This document shows positions 12,031-23,214 of a DNA stretch of 64,000 nt, piece after piece. Position numbers and translations under genes: made by a program. The notes under the pieces were generated by a model. That model saw only the letters and a list, made by a program, of their open reading frames with translations. It made no database searches and was not told where the DNA came from. Source of the DNA: Mercurialis annua (Eukaryota; Streptophyta; Magnoliopsida; Malpighiales; Euphorbiaceae); assembly GCF_937616625.2 (NCBI RefSeq), contig NC_065571.1, positions 45,803,651 to 45,867,650 of the forward strand. Reading direction: 5' to 3'. The number at the start of each line of letters is the position of its first letter. Position 1 is the first letter of the stretch.

Positions 12031-12115
12031 AGGTAGCCTAAATTTTCAGTATTTGACTCTATGGAAATAGATCTAAGAGAATAATTGGTTTCTCCTAAAC
12101 TATTTTCTGGACAAT
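12031..12115 (+). mobile_element. Copia pol, part 3 (continuation after the LINE)
   Basis: Beyond the LINE duplication, translation in shifting frames gives REVA, IFSI, LYGNRSKRIIGFS, matching the RT stretch that normally follows SMKDLGEA in copia pol. The copia match fades near 12115. Confidence 0.72.
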
Positions 12116-12734
12116 AAGTGGCCATACATCAAAATGTCAATTCAATACAAAAAGGTCAATTTAATGCAAAAATGTCAATTTGATGATTTTTTTTTAACTT
12201 TTTCCAAATAAAAAAAGGTCAATTTAATGTTTAAAGGTACAATTAAAACGAAAAAATACGAAATAGGGTAAAATTAATCGGTTTTTAACATCAGGGCAAT
12301 GATTGAAAAAGGGTTATAAGATCGGGTGTTTTTAAGACATTAGGCTTTAAATTTTTGAATATTTTATGCCTTAAATTTTTATTTTGTATTTGTGCATAAA
12401 GTAAAAGGAAGGTGAAGTTAATTTGAACTCCAACCTAACTTACCCTTTTTATTTAGTCAAAATGAAAAAGGGAGAAATGTTGGACTAAAGCATTTTAAAT
12501 CTCCTTAATTTTGACTTAACAATAAATTAGAAGCTTTTTTATACGAGTATAGGAATATCTTAAAACACTCAAAACATAATTTGGAATGTTTTGGAGAAAT
12601 CTCAAATTTTATAATTTCAAAGTTACATAATATTTTTTGCGAGGGCGACATGTTTAAATTGCAGGCGCAACCCACAGTTCACGGCTGCAAACTTTCCTAG
12701 TCTCAGGCACGTATAAAGAGACTGCTATTTGTTG
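12116..12734. other. AT-rich intergenic DNA with a MITE remnant
   Basis: No gene seen. 12240-12350 (AAAAATACGAAATAGGGTA and nearby) resembles the arm of the foldback element at 38733-39588, so it is probably a remnant of that family. The rest is unassigned A/T-rich sequence. Confidence 0.5.
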
Positions 12735-14759
12735 TTATTTAGGATCTACTAGAAACAATGCTTGCTGCGAAGACCTTGGATATCTTGACAACTTCTCAGC
12801 CAATCTCAAAGGTGTTTGATGGTTAAAACAATTTTGTACGATCATCTTCTCCAATATATTTGAATTCATAAGCAAGAACTGCAGAAATTCCAATACAACT
12901 CTACTTCTTAATTCACCAGATATCACGATAGTCTTGAGATGGGAATCCAAACAACTCGGTATCTCTGCATTTCTCCAATAATTCTTTCCGTAATCATCAG
13001 GTTCTGACTGCAAATGACAGTTTTTCTTAGCCTAAAAATCAACTAACAGTAAGCAACAAATGAAGTTTAAGCTTAAGCAAATAAGATTAGGAAGTAACAT
13101 CATACCGTAGAAGACCTGCTGTAGTTGAAAAATATAACTAACTTCTCCAGCTTATGTGCGCAACAAAGAACGCGTTCAATCCCGCGGAGGTAACTTCTAC
13201 CGTGACAATCAACATCTAGAGATTTCAAATTTGATGATAGAGACACCAGAACGTCCATCCTCAACTTTGAGAGAGCCTTGGCATATAAGAGATACATGCA
13301 ACCCAGCAATCAATATCGAATTATATAAGCAATGTTTCATATTCGTCATTCCAGGCAAAATGAAAAGCATAACACGCCATATTTTGTCCACTTGACATAT
13401 GAGCTATAGCACAAATGGTATAAGCGCTAAGCAGCAAACTGCTAGGTCGTTGGTTCGATTCCTCCCACAAGCGCTCCCCCTCCTCAAATTATCAAAAAAA
13501 AAAAGACATAGCATGTATTTACATTTTTTAGAAATAACAGTTTGAAAATATGTGGGTTGGAATTCTAATGACTTATGACCGGAAAATGTCCAAATTTATC
13601 TTAAAATAAATTTTCATTTTAACTCCCTAACTGCAACATTTGAAATTAATTAACCTAAATCATTACCATGAATCAATCACAATCTTTTGGTCAATTTGTG
13701 AAATGACATTTTTAACAAGAATAGATTATGAAACATTGAGATGCAAAACTCGACAAGAATAGATACCTCGGTACAATGATTCTTCAGTTTTAGTTGCTCA
13801 GCATGAAGAACATTCTCAAGGAGCTCCTTGGCCATATTTTGACGCCTAACTTGGGACTCATCTCCATCATTAAAAACTCCAAAATCCAGGGTGGCTCCCA
13901 TTAAAGATGACATTTTCATCAACTTGCACTTGAAAAGTCCCCACAACCCCAAAATTTTCAATGTCTCCAAATAAGGACCCACAATTTTAAGCTCATAATT
14001 ATAATCGCTACCCATTAAACAATATTCATTAACCTTTATGACCAACTTTTTCAACTTAGGTTTTGAAGATAAGTCGAGCAATTTGACTCCGCAGCAAAAG
14101 ATCAACTGCAAGTTTTCAAGAGCTGGAGTCCCATTCAAAATATTTTGAATGACTTCATCATTCAAAAGTGATTGCCGTATGCTCAACTTTTTGAGGGCTG
14201 ACCATGAAATTCTCCCATGAGGCACAAACTCACAAAACTTGGTAGTTAAAATTTGCATATGGGAGTTGGAGTACACGAACTGAGGCAACAAATAACCAGC
14301 AGAGGGACGATCACTCGGGCTTCGGGGAATGTCCAAGAAATCTAAAGTAAGGGACTCAACTGCCCTTTTTACCGCTAATTGAAGCCACAACTCAATCGAC
14401 GGATACAGTTGGCGTAAATCTGGAACTTGGATGGAGAAACTATTGAGCTTTGAAAAGGAGTGGAGGGCTAGCGTTTTGTTGACCACTCTTTTGAGGCAGT
14501 CTACTTCATCAAACACGAAACGTGAGAAGTGAGATTGAGAGAAAATGAGATTAGGCACACAGGTCCAAAGATTGTGCCATCTTTTGGATAAAACTGAAGT
14601 CTTTACACATGATTTGGTTGATGGCAAAAAAGAGAGGATATGGATTATAATCTCATCAGGCAACTCACTAATGCGATCTTCTCCAACAGATTTGAGTCCC
14701 CTGTTAGCTTTCTTCTTATGCTTATTCATATCTGTAACCCTACCTTCCTTCAAATTCAA
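12735..14759 (-). CDS. F-box/FBD/LRR protein, full-length gene model
   Basis: The three-exon model (14759-13767, 13276-13106, 13007-12735) has lengths 993, 171 and 273, all divisible by three and joined in phase 0 at GT-AG sites, giving 478 residues. The F-box is at about residues 28-75 (ISELPDEIIIHILSFLPSTKSCVKTSVLSKRW). Leucine-rich strands follow, and an FBD region closes the protein (AEIPSCLDSHLKTIVISGEL). By family knowledge such proteins are substrate receptors of SCF ubiquitin ligases; the substrate is unknown. An alternative start is the Met 10 codons in. Intron 1 carries a SINE. Two relatives are nearby, one broken by a retrotransposon and one a pseudogene. The frame is intact, but expression cannot be judged. 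Confidence 0.85.
13400..13504 (+). mobile_element. tRNA-derived SINE in the F-box gene intron
   Basis: About 105 bp with pol III promoter-like boxes: an A-box-like TAGCACAAATGG and a B box GGTTCGATTCC at 13452-13462. It ends in a run of A (13493-13504) and is flanked by GACATA (13394-13399 and 13505-13510). It is antisense to the host gene. Confidence 0.8.
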
Positions 14760-15377
14760 GAATATGGATAAGTCACAATTACAAATTCACTAAACACAAA
14801 AATATCATTAAACACCAAAAACCAAACATCACCCAACTCAACTTTTGATTTGACAAAACAATTCGTCTATAGACCGAAAATTGGAGACTACCCAGTTTAA
14901 ACAATCAGAACATTTGTTGGTGTAAACTGTTGTATTGTATTTTGTATTCCACTGTCAATATATATACAAACTAATACAAGAGTCCTAATTAAGTGTTCAC
15001 AAATTCATGAGTTGTGATCAAGCTAAACTACGTAGCTTATACAAAAACTTAATTGGAAAGGAAACATGATAAGACTAAAATTCTTGTGAAGATAATAGGT
15101 TATCATGATCACCTTAACAAAGTATACATAGAGAAAAGGAAAAGAAAGGGCACATAATTCTCATTAATTTGCCGCCAAGAGGCCAAAATATTTTTCAAAA
15201 ATGCTAACTTACTAATTTTTTTTTTATTATAGACTAAACTTTATTAAATGAAATGAGAGTACTTACAATATAAAAGTAACAACTCCTCATCACAATGAGT
15301 AAGTCATAAAACCAGAATTAAATGATGATATTACAAAACAGTCATCCAATAGGGTTTTTCAGCTACCAAATGAGTAA
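14760..15377. other. Upstream region of the F-box gene
   Basis: Holds the promoter and 5' UTR of the minus-strand F-box gene. I recognise no specific element. A stretch from about 14912 (TGTTGGTGTAAACTG) has LTR-like character, but no partner was found. Confidence 0.35.
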
Positions 15378-16443
15378 GGCTTAATACATCATTTGACCCC
15401 TAAACTATACCATTTTATTTTCCAGCGACCTCTAAACTAATTTCTTGTTCTTTTGACCTCTTAACTCTTTTTTTTGTTTTATTTAACCCCTCATTCGGAA
15501 TGTGCACACCACGCGCGATGACGTGGATAAAATTGCTGACATGGTTTTGCTGACATGGGGTTAAATAGAATAAAGAAAAATAGTTAAGAGGTCCAATGGA
15601 ACACTAAAATAGTTTAGAGGTCATAGGGAATAAAAGGTAAGGTTTAGGGGTCAAAAAATATATTAAGCCTAAATATATTTTTTTAATTTAAAATAAAAAG
15701 TGATGTACTTTACATATTATTTGAAAAAATCATTTAAGGCTTTAAAAATCATGAAATTTAGCGTGTTTTCCAATTTTAACACAAATTTAAAAATTCAGAA
15801 TTGATTTGAAAAGTTTGAAATTGCAAAAAAATTAAAATCTAGTATATTAAAAATTTTAAAATTAGAAATTCGTGAAACACACTAAAAATTATAATTTTTA
15901 AAAAAATTTAGTCTTTATTTAATATTATCACAGTATAATAAATTTATATATTTTATAATATTGTTAAAAACAGAGAAACTCTATTTATCATTATTGAAAT
16001 GTAAACAAATATTTACATGTACAAGAAGTTATATTATGTAATTATTTGACTAAATTTCAATATTTTTTATTTTTCTAGAAGATTAAATGGGTAAAAATTA
16101 AATAATTGCATTTTTGAGAAAGTTAAATGTGTAAAAATTATAAGTTTGAAGGTGCAATAGGAAAATAAAATAAGTTCGGGGGTCAAATAGAATAAAATAG
16201 TGTAGTTCGAGGGTTAAATAGAATAATTTATGCATTTTAATTATCCTTCACGCGCTTCAAAGCGTTTGAAAACACGCGCTTTTACCACGTTGAAGGAAAA
16301 AGGTATGATCGGCAAAAAAATTGCAATTGACGGGTTAAATAGAACAAAAAATAAAGTAAAGAGGTCGAATAGAATATAAATTTAGTTTAAGAGTCTCAGA
16401 GAATAAAAGTGTATAGTTTAAGGGTCAAATAATGTATTAAGCC
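15378..16443. mobile_element. Foldback/MITE cluster (GGCTTAATAC termini)
   Basis: 15378-15669 is self-complementary: GGCTTAATACATCATTTGAC at the left, and the same motif inverted at 15669. A second right end of the same type (ATGTATTAAGCC) lies at 16443. The 9-mers flanking the larger unit, AATGAGTAA and AATGAACAA, agree at 7 of 9 positions, suggesting an old Mutator-like 9-bp duplication around a composite element. The interior has ACACGCGCTT and CACGCGCTTC motifs also present near 40470-40500. There is no coding capacity. Confidence 0.65.
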
Positions 16444-16834
16444 AATGAACAACCCAAATATATATATACTATATATGATAAAGACCGAAAAATTAAACTG
16501 AAAATAATTGTCACCTCAACTTCTCATCATCTATAAATAAGAAAGTTTTAAAACTATTTAAACCTGATAACTCATTTAAAGATTAAGAGATGTTGTAGTA
16601 ACAATTTTTCCATTGTGTCTAAAATTTTAGTGACTTTGCCATAATTAAAATTGCCAAATATTAGTCAAAATAAAATAGAATTAGTCAATAAATATAAGTC
16701 TATGGTTACTTTGTTTGTAAAAAATATTTTAATTTATTTAGCTATCACTATTGGATGAATTATACTAATTTTCATCCAATAGAAAAATAAATTATCCTTG
16801 CTACACTGTTACATATTATACTAACATTTAGGAG
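16444..16834. other. AT-rich intergenic DNA
   Basis: No gene or recognisable element seen; it lies just downstream of the F-box pseudogene. Confidence 0.4.
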
Positions 16835-18400
16835 CTAGAAACACTGCTTGCTGCGAAGACCTCGGAAAGCTTGACCACTTCTCAGCCAATTCCAAACCAG
16901 ATTTATGATCACCTTCTCCAATATTTTTGAATTCTTGAGCAAGAACTGGAGAAACTCAATTACAACTCGACCCCTTATCACGCCAGATATCTCAATGGTC
17001 TTGAAATAGGAATCCAAACAACTCGGTATCTCTACATTTGTCCAATAATCCTTTCTATAACCATCAAATATTGACTGCAGATAACAGTTTTTAACAGTTA
17101 ATGATTAAATGTGTATTTTAAGCTTCAGAAAATAATAATATGAAGTAACTTCATACCTTATAAGACCCACCGTAGTCGAAAAATATAACTAACTTCTCCA
17201 GCCTATGTGAGCACTGAAGAACGCGTTCAATCCCACAGAGGTACTCTTCACCGCGACAGTCGACATCTAAAGATTTCAAATTTGATGATAGACGCTTTAA
17301 CATCCATCCTCAATGTTGAGAGAGCCTTGGCATATAAGAGAGGTAATAAATCCATAAATAATTATCAATTTATTTTTGTCATTCCAGGCAAAATGAAAAG
17401 TAAAATATGTCTTTTACGCCACAATAGAAGCACATTGTATAGAATGATCTAATATAAACAACAATAAGCATATTTAGATGAATTTAGCTGCAAGAGAGTA
17501 AAGAGAATTTATGTTACCTGAGTACAGAAATTGGTTAGTTGTAGTTGCTCAGCAGGAAGAACATTCTCAATGAGCTCCTTGACCATATTTTGACACCTCT
17601 CTTGGGAATGATCTCCATCATCCATAACTTTGAAATTCAGGGTAGCTTTAACTAAAGATGACATACTCATCAACTTACACTTGAAATTTACCCAGCTCCC
17701 GGAAATTTTCAATGTCTCAACAAAAGGACCGACAATTTTAAGCTCAAAATTATCATCGCTACCCCTAAAATAAAATGCACAAACGTTTATGACCAAGTTT
17801 TTCAACTTAGGTTTTAAAGATAAGTCGAGCAATTTGATTCCACAGCAGAAGTACAACTGCAAGTCTTCAAGAACTGGAGTCCCATTCAAAATGTTTTGAA
17901 TGACTTCATCATTCAAAGTTGCTTCCTGTATGCTCAACATTTTAAGTGCTGACCATGAAATTCTCCCATGAGGCACAAATTCACAAAGCGTAGTAGTTAA
18001 AATTCGGATATGGGAATTAGAGTATAAGAATTGAGGCAACAAATAACCAGTGGAGCTACGGCCATTGATGGTGAAAGCTAATGTAAGTAACTCAATTGAA
18101 GGATGATACAGTTTGCGTAAATCAATTTGGATGGAGAATTTGTCGAGCTTTGAAGAAGAGTGGAGGGCTAGTGTTTCGTTGACCACTCTTTTTATGATGC
18201 GATGCTTATGCTAATTAAACAAGACATAAGGGAAGTGATGTTGAGAGAAAATGATGTTAGGCACATAGGTCCAAAGATGCTGCCATCTTTTAGACAAAAC
18301 TGAAGTCTTTACACATATTTTTGTTGATGCCAAAAAAGAGAATGCGGTCTTCTCCAACAGATTTGAGTCTCTTATTACCTTTTTTCTTCTGGGAATTCAT
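16835..18400 (-). pseudogene. F-box/FBD paralogue, pseudogene
   Basis: The exon layout matches the 12.7-14.8 kb gene: exon 1 at 18400-17518, exon 2 at about 17330-17160, exon 3 from about 17075 down. The N-terminus MNSQKKKGNKRLKSVGEDRI is kept, but next to it (junction about 18340) 35 bp present in the intact copy are missing, removing the LPDEII core of the F-box and shifting frame. The leucine-rich part remains open (225 codons, 18186-17509). Exon 2 lacks two bases, and exon 3 shifts frame after the FBD motif (YFKTIEISGVIRGRVVIEFLQFLL). Without an F-box the product could not join an SCF complex. It probably arose by local duplication. Confidence 0.85.
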
Positions 18401-18917
18401 TTTGGTAACCCTAGGTTCGTTCAAATCTTGAATACAAGAAGTTGGAGCAGTAGTAAGTCACAATTACAAATTCACAAAATACAAAAAAATCATTAAACAC
18501 CCAAAAGGATACATCACCCAGCTAAACTTTTCATGTGACAAAACAGTTCGTGTATAAACAGAAATCTAATATGGACCCAGAAACAGAAAATTAGAGGACT
18601 ACCCAGTTAAAAGTATTGGTATATAAGGCAGCATGCAACAACAAATCAATGTCAATTTCACACATATATACATACATTTAGCAAATAGCAAGGATTAAGC
18701 CTAATACAAGCTCATAATCTTCAATAGAGCACATATGCATGTCTAGATGAATTCTAAAGAAATTAAAAGAACTAACCTCTAGAACAGTCGTCGGGATTTC
18801 AACATAAATTAGACTTCCTTGTTACTCATCAGTCACTTCATCTTCCACCGAAAAGTAATGCAAAGTTACACAACAATGTTTTTGTTTTGAGGAAGCATAG
18901 AGAAAGGAATTCAAAAT
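18401..18917. other. Upstream region of the F-box pseudogene
   Basis: Similar in part to the upstream sequence of the intact F-box copy (for example ATCATTAAACACC and CATCACCCA words), supporting duplication of promoter plus gene. Nothing else recognised. Confidence 0.45.
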
Positions 18918-19097
18918 TGACTTAAGTGACAATATACCCCCTCAACCTGTAAGCAATGAGCAATTAACACATAAATTGACTCTGTGGACAAATCAGTATA
19001 GGAATTTGGTGATTATGGGCAATTTACCAACAAAATTAATTTATGTGTTAATTGCCCATTGCTTACGAGTTGAAGGGGCAAATTGCTACTTAGGTCA
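18918..19097. mobile_element. Short foldback MITE, 180 bp
   Basis: The termini TGACTTAAGTGACAATATAC and, inverted, TGACCTAAGTAGCAATTTGC extend into long arms (GTAAGCAATG, AATTAACACATAAATT). The flanks share TTCAAAAT (18910-18917 and 19098-19105), an 8-bp duplication suggestive of hAT. Confidence 0.75.
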
Positions 19098-19810
19098 TTC
19101 AAAATGTATAACCATCATATTTATAAAATTTTATAAATTTAAAAGATTAATCCATATTTATTTTTACGTTTCTGACCCTAAACTTTAGATTGATTTTATT
19201 TTATCTCTGAATTTTAAATTTCAAATTTATCTCGTTTCTAAATTTTCATTTAAGATGACAGCATTTTTCAATTTATCTAATTTCTGAACTTTCATCCGTT
19301 TAAGAATAAAAAAAAATTCCTAAATTTTCATTTGTTTAAGGACCCAAAAAAACAAAAAAACAAAAACAAAATTCAGCAGATAAATTAAAAATATAATATT
19401 AAAAGACTTTAAAATGGATTAATCCGAATTTAAATTTATTAGAGTGTGACTTAACTTAAATTAAATTAAATTAAATTAATTTTTTTATTAAGATCATGTT
19501 AGGTTAAAAATAAATATCCAGTTTGAATTGCAAAAAATTATAATTGTTGGTCCAAATTGAGCGCATTGTATGGTTTTCATAGATTATGTGGATTAATTTC
19601 AGTAAAAGTTAAACTAATAAAATCAAATTGAATAAGTATTAATTTAATCAATTATGTTAATTGGTTTCATAGATTATGTGGATTTGTATTTATTTTTCTG
19701 TATCAAATTGTTTTTAATAATATTTTTTATTAGTAATATATGGCAAAAACTAAAGTAAACAAGGGTCGAGTCCAAGAAGAAGGAAGAAAAGACCGACCCG
19801 TAACTGATGT
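19098..19810. other. AT-rich intergenic DNA
   Basis: No gene seen. A short direct repeat, CATAGATTATGTGGATT, occurs near 19578 and 19668. Confidence 0.4.
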
Positions 19811-19970
19811 TGGGCTGCTTAAGAAAGGCAAAGAACTTGGACGGTAAGTTGGGTCGGGTTAATGACGCAAGCCCATATGTGTGTAACCGAGTATAATCCT
19901 TAGGGTTTTTGTATAAATACAAAGGCAGACCATTTTGCTCTGCCATTTACAGATTTCTAGGGTTTCTTCC
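19811..19970 (+). promoter_or_regulatory. RPL10 promoter: site II and telo-box motifs with TATA box
   Basis: TGGGCT site II elements occur at 19811-19816 and, inverted, at 19870-19875. AGGGTTT (inverse of the telo box AAACCCT) occurs at 19902 and again in the leader near 19959. TATAAATA is at 19912-19919. A pyrimidine-rich leader (TTCTTCCTCTCT) follows. This combination is typical of plant ribosomal-protein promoters; the transcription start is inferred, near 19945. Confidence 0.7.
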
Positions 19971-20003
19971 TCTCTGTATCTGTTTTCAAAACTCGCCGTC
20001 GCC

Positions 20004-21676
<1,673 letters not shown>

Positions 21677-22304
21677 GCACGTTGAAGGATTATCTCCTAA
21701 AAAGCTTTGCTGCTAGAGCTCTTTTATTATTGTAATGTTTTGTAGCAACTTGTTTGAATTAATTTTAAGGATATTATATGGATTTTGTTGGTTTAATCTT
21801 TTGTTTGGAAATTGATACCGACTTGCTAGTTTTCTGTGTTATTTGTTTGAATAGTGGTAAAGCATGTTCTGCTAACTTGTTCTGTATTAAATCTTAATTT
21901 TTTTAAAAAGGTTTTGAAGCAAATTTATGTACTTGTCACAAAACATGAGCATCATAAAAACAAAAGAACCAAAATCGTGTCTCTTGCAGCTTTAATAAGC
22001 TCATGATAATGGAGAAGTGATTTTCTTTAACATTTGTTGAAGATTCCTTCATCCTTCATAGCTTCAGAGAAGCCATCAAGGGCCGAAGTTCCATATATAT
22101 TTTGACAGATCCAGCTATAATTCTTCGTTTTCACCCTCCGTTGCACCTTCAGGTTTCTACCAGACCGAAGTACTATCATTCTGTCTTAGCACAGATGAGC
22201 TTGGAGTTGCTTTCCTTGGTGACAAACGTTGATTGATCACTTATATAATTGAAAGAATCTTATGTTCTACACTACACTATAGTGGTTCTGCCAAGAAAGA
22301 GTAG
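21677..22304. other. RPL10 3' UTR and intergenic DNA
   Basis: The 3' UTR probably ends near 21790-21900. No other feature recognised. Confidence 0.4.
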
Positions 22305-22530
22305 GAAAAATGTTATTTATACCAGCCTGAGAAAGCACATCCCTGTAAAGGAACAATTGACAAAAAGATGAACTGATTCTTGCAAACACCCACAGGTCAG
22401 ACAGCGATCATCAACCTCCACCTTCATTCTCAATAGAGACCGCATTGGCTAAACATTCCGGCAAACAATATCTTTGACTTTAGGTGGAACCACACACCTC
22501 CGATTGCCCATGTCTTTTTTTAGCGAAACA
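22305..22530 (-). pseudogene. LINE zf-RVT fragment (decayed)
   Basis: In shifting minus-strand frames I read PKVKDIVCRN, PMRSLLRMKVEVDDRC and CGCLQESVHLFVNCSF. This resembles the zinc-binding region at the end of plant LINE reverse transcriptases (CxxC...HxxxxC). Stops and frameshifts show it is dead. No other part of a LINE lies beside it. Confidence 0.55.
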
Positions 22531-23214
22531 TAATCCTCATTTTCTTTGCGCTAACACAATGACCAGCCACCAAAATGTAATCTGATCAATTACTTCTACG
22601 CAACATCATTCATTCGGCGCCACATGCCGAATTTTCAAGTGGTGATACAATTGTAAAAAAATTTAGAGTAAATCCAATTAACAACTTTTAAAAATCGTGA
22701 TAAAATCGTATTATATGGTGACTTTCTATATTATTAACCTTAAATTTTATTAGCAAACTACACATAAATTTTATGAAATTTCATAAAAATTTCTAAAAAA
22801 TATAAAATTCATTCTAACTATTTATATACTGTTAAACATTAAGTTGGGTATCAAATGCCCCCAACTACTTTGACATCAACTTAAAGTCCAATGTCTACTA
22901 CATGTAGATGAAGTTAAATTGAAATATTAACTTCACCATAGAAACCGAAACTGCAATTCAACTTTTCCTCAGAAACCTTATTGCTTTGTCCTTTTTGTTA
23001 ACTGAATTTATCTTCTCCTTTTTTTTGCTGTCCTCTACAGCAACAAAATTATCTTACTCAACTGAATCTATGTTTTCTGTGTTCCTATTTAGCAAAACTG
23101 TCGTTTTTCTCCTTCCATGTTCTTATATTCATTTTCAGCAGCACAACTGTTTTTCTCGATTATGTTCATATCCTCAGCAACAAAACCGTTTTGCTCAATT
23201 GATTCTGCGTTTTC
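22531..23214 (-). other. B3 gene 3' region with decayed coding repeats
   Basis: 23214-22990 downstream of the B3 stop still reads as acidic, Asn/Glu-rich protein with scattered stops (see findings). The rest is A/T-rich DNA, probably 3' UTR and intergenic. Confidence 0.5.

Noticed and set aside
13400..13504. tRNA gene
   Set aside because: It has A/B-box-like words and an A-tail with flanking duplications but no cloverleaf I can draw; a SINE fits better.
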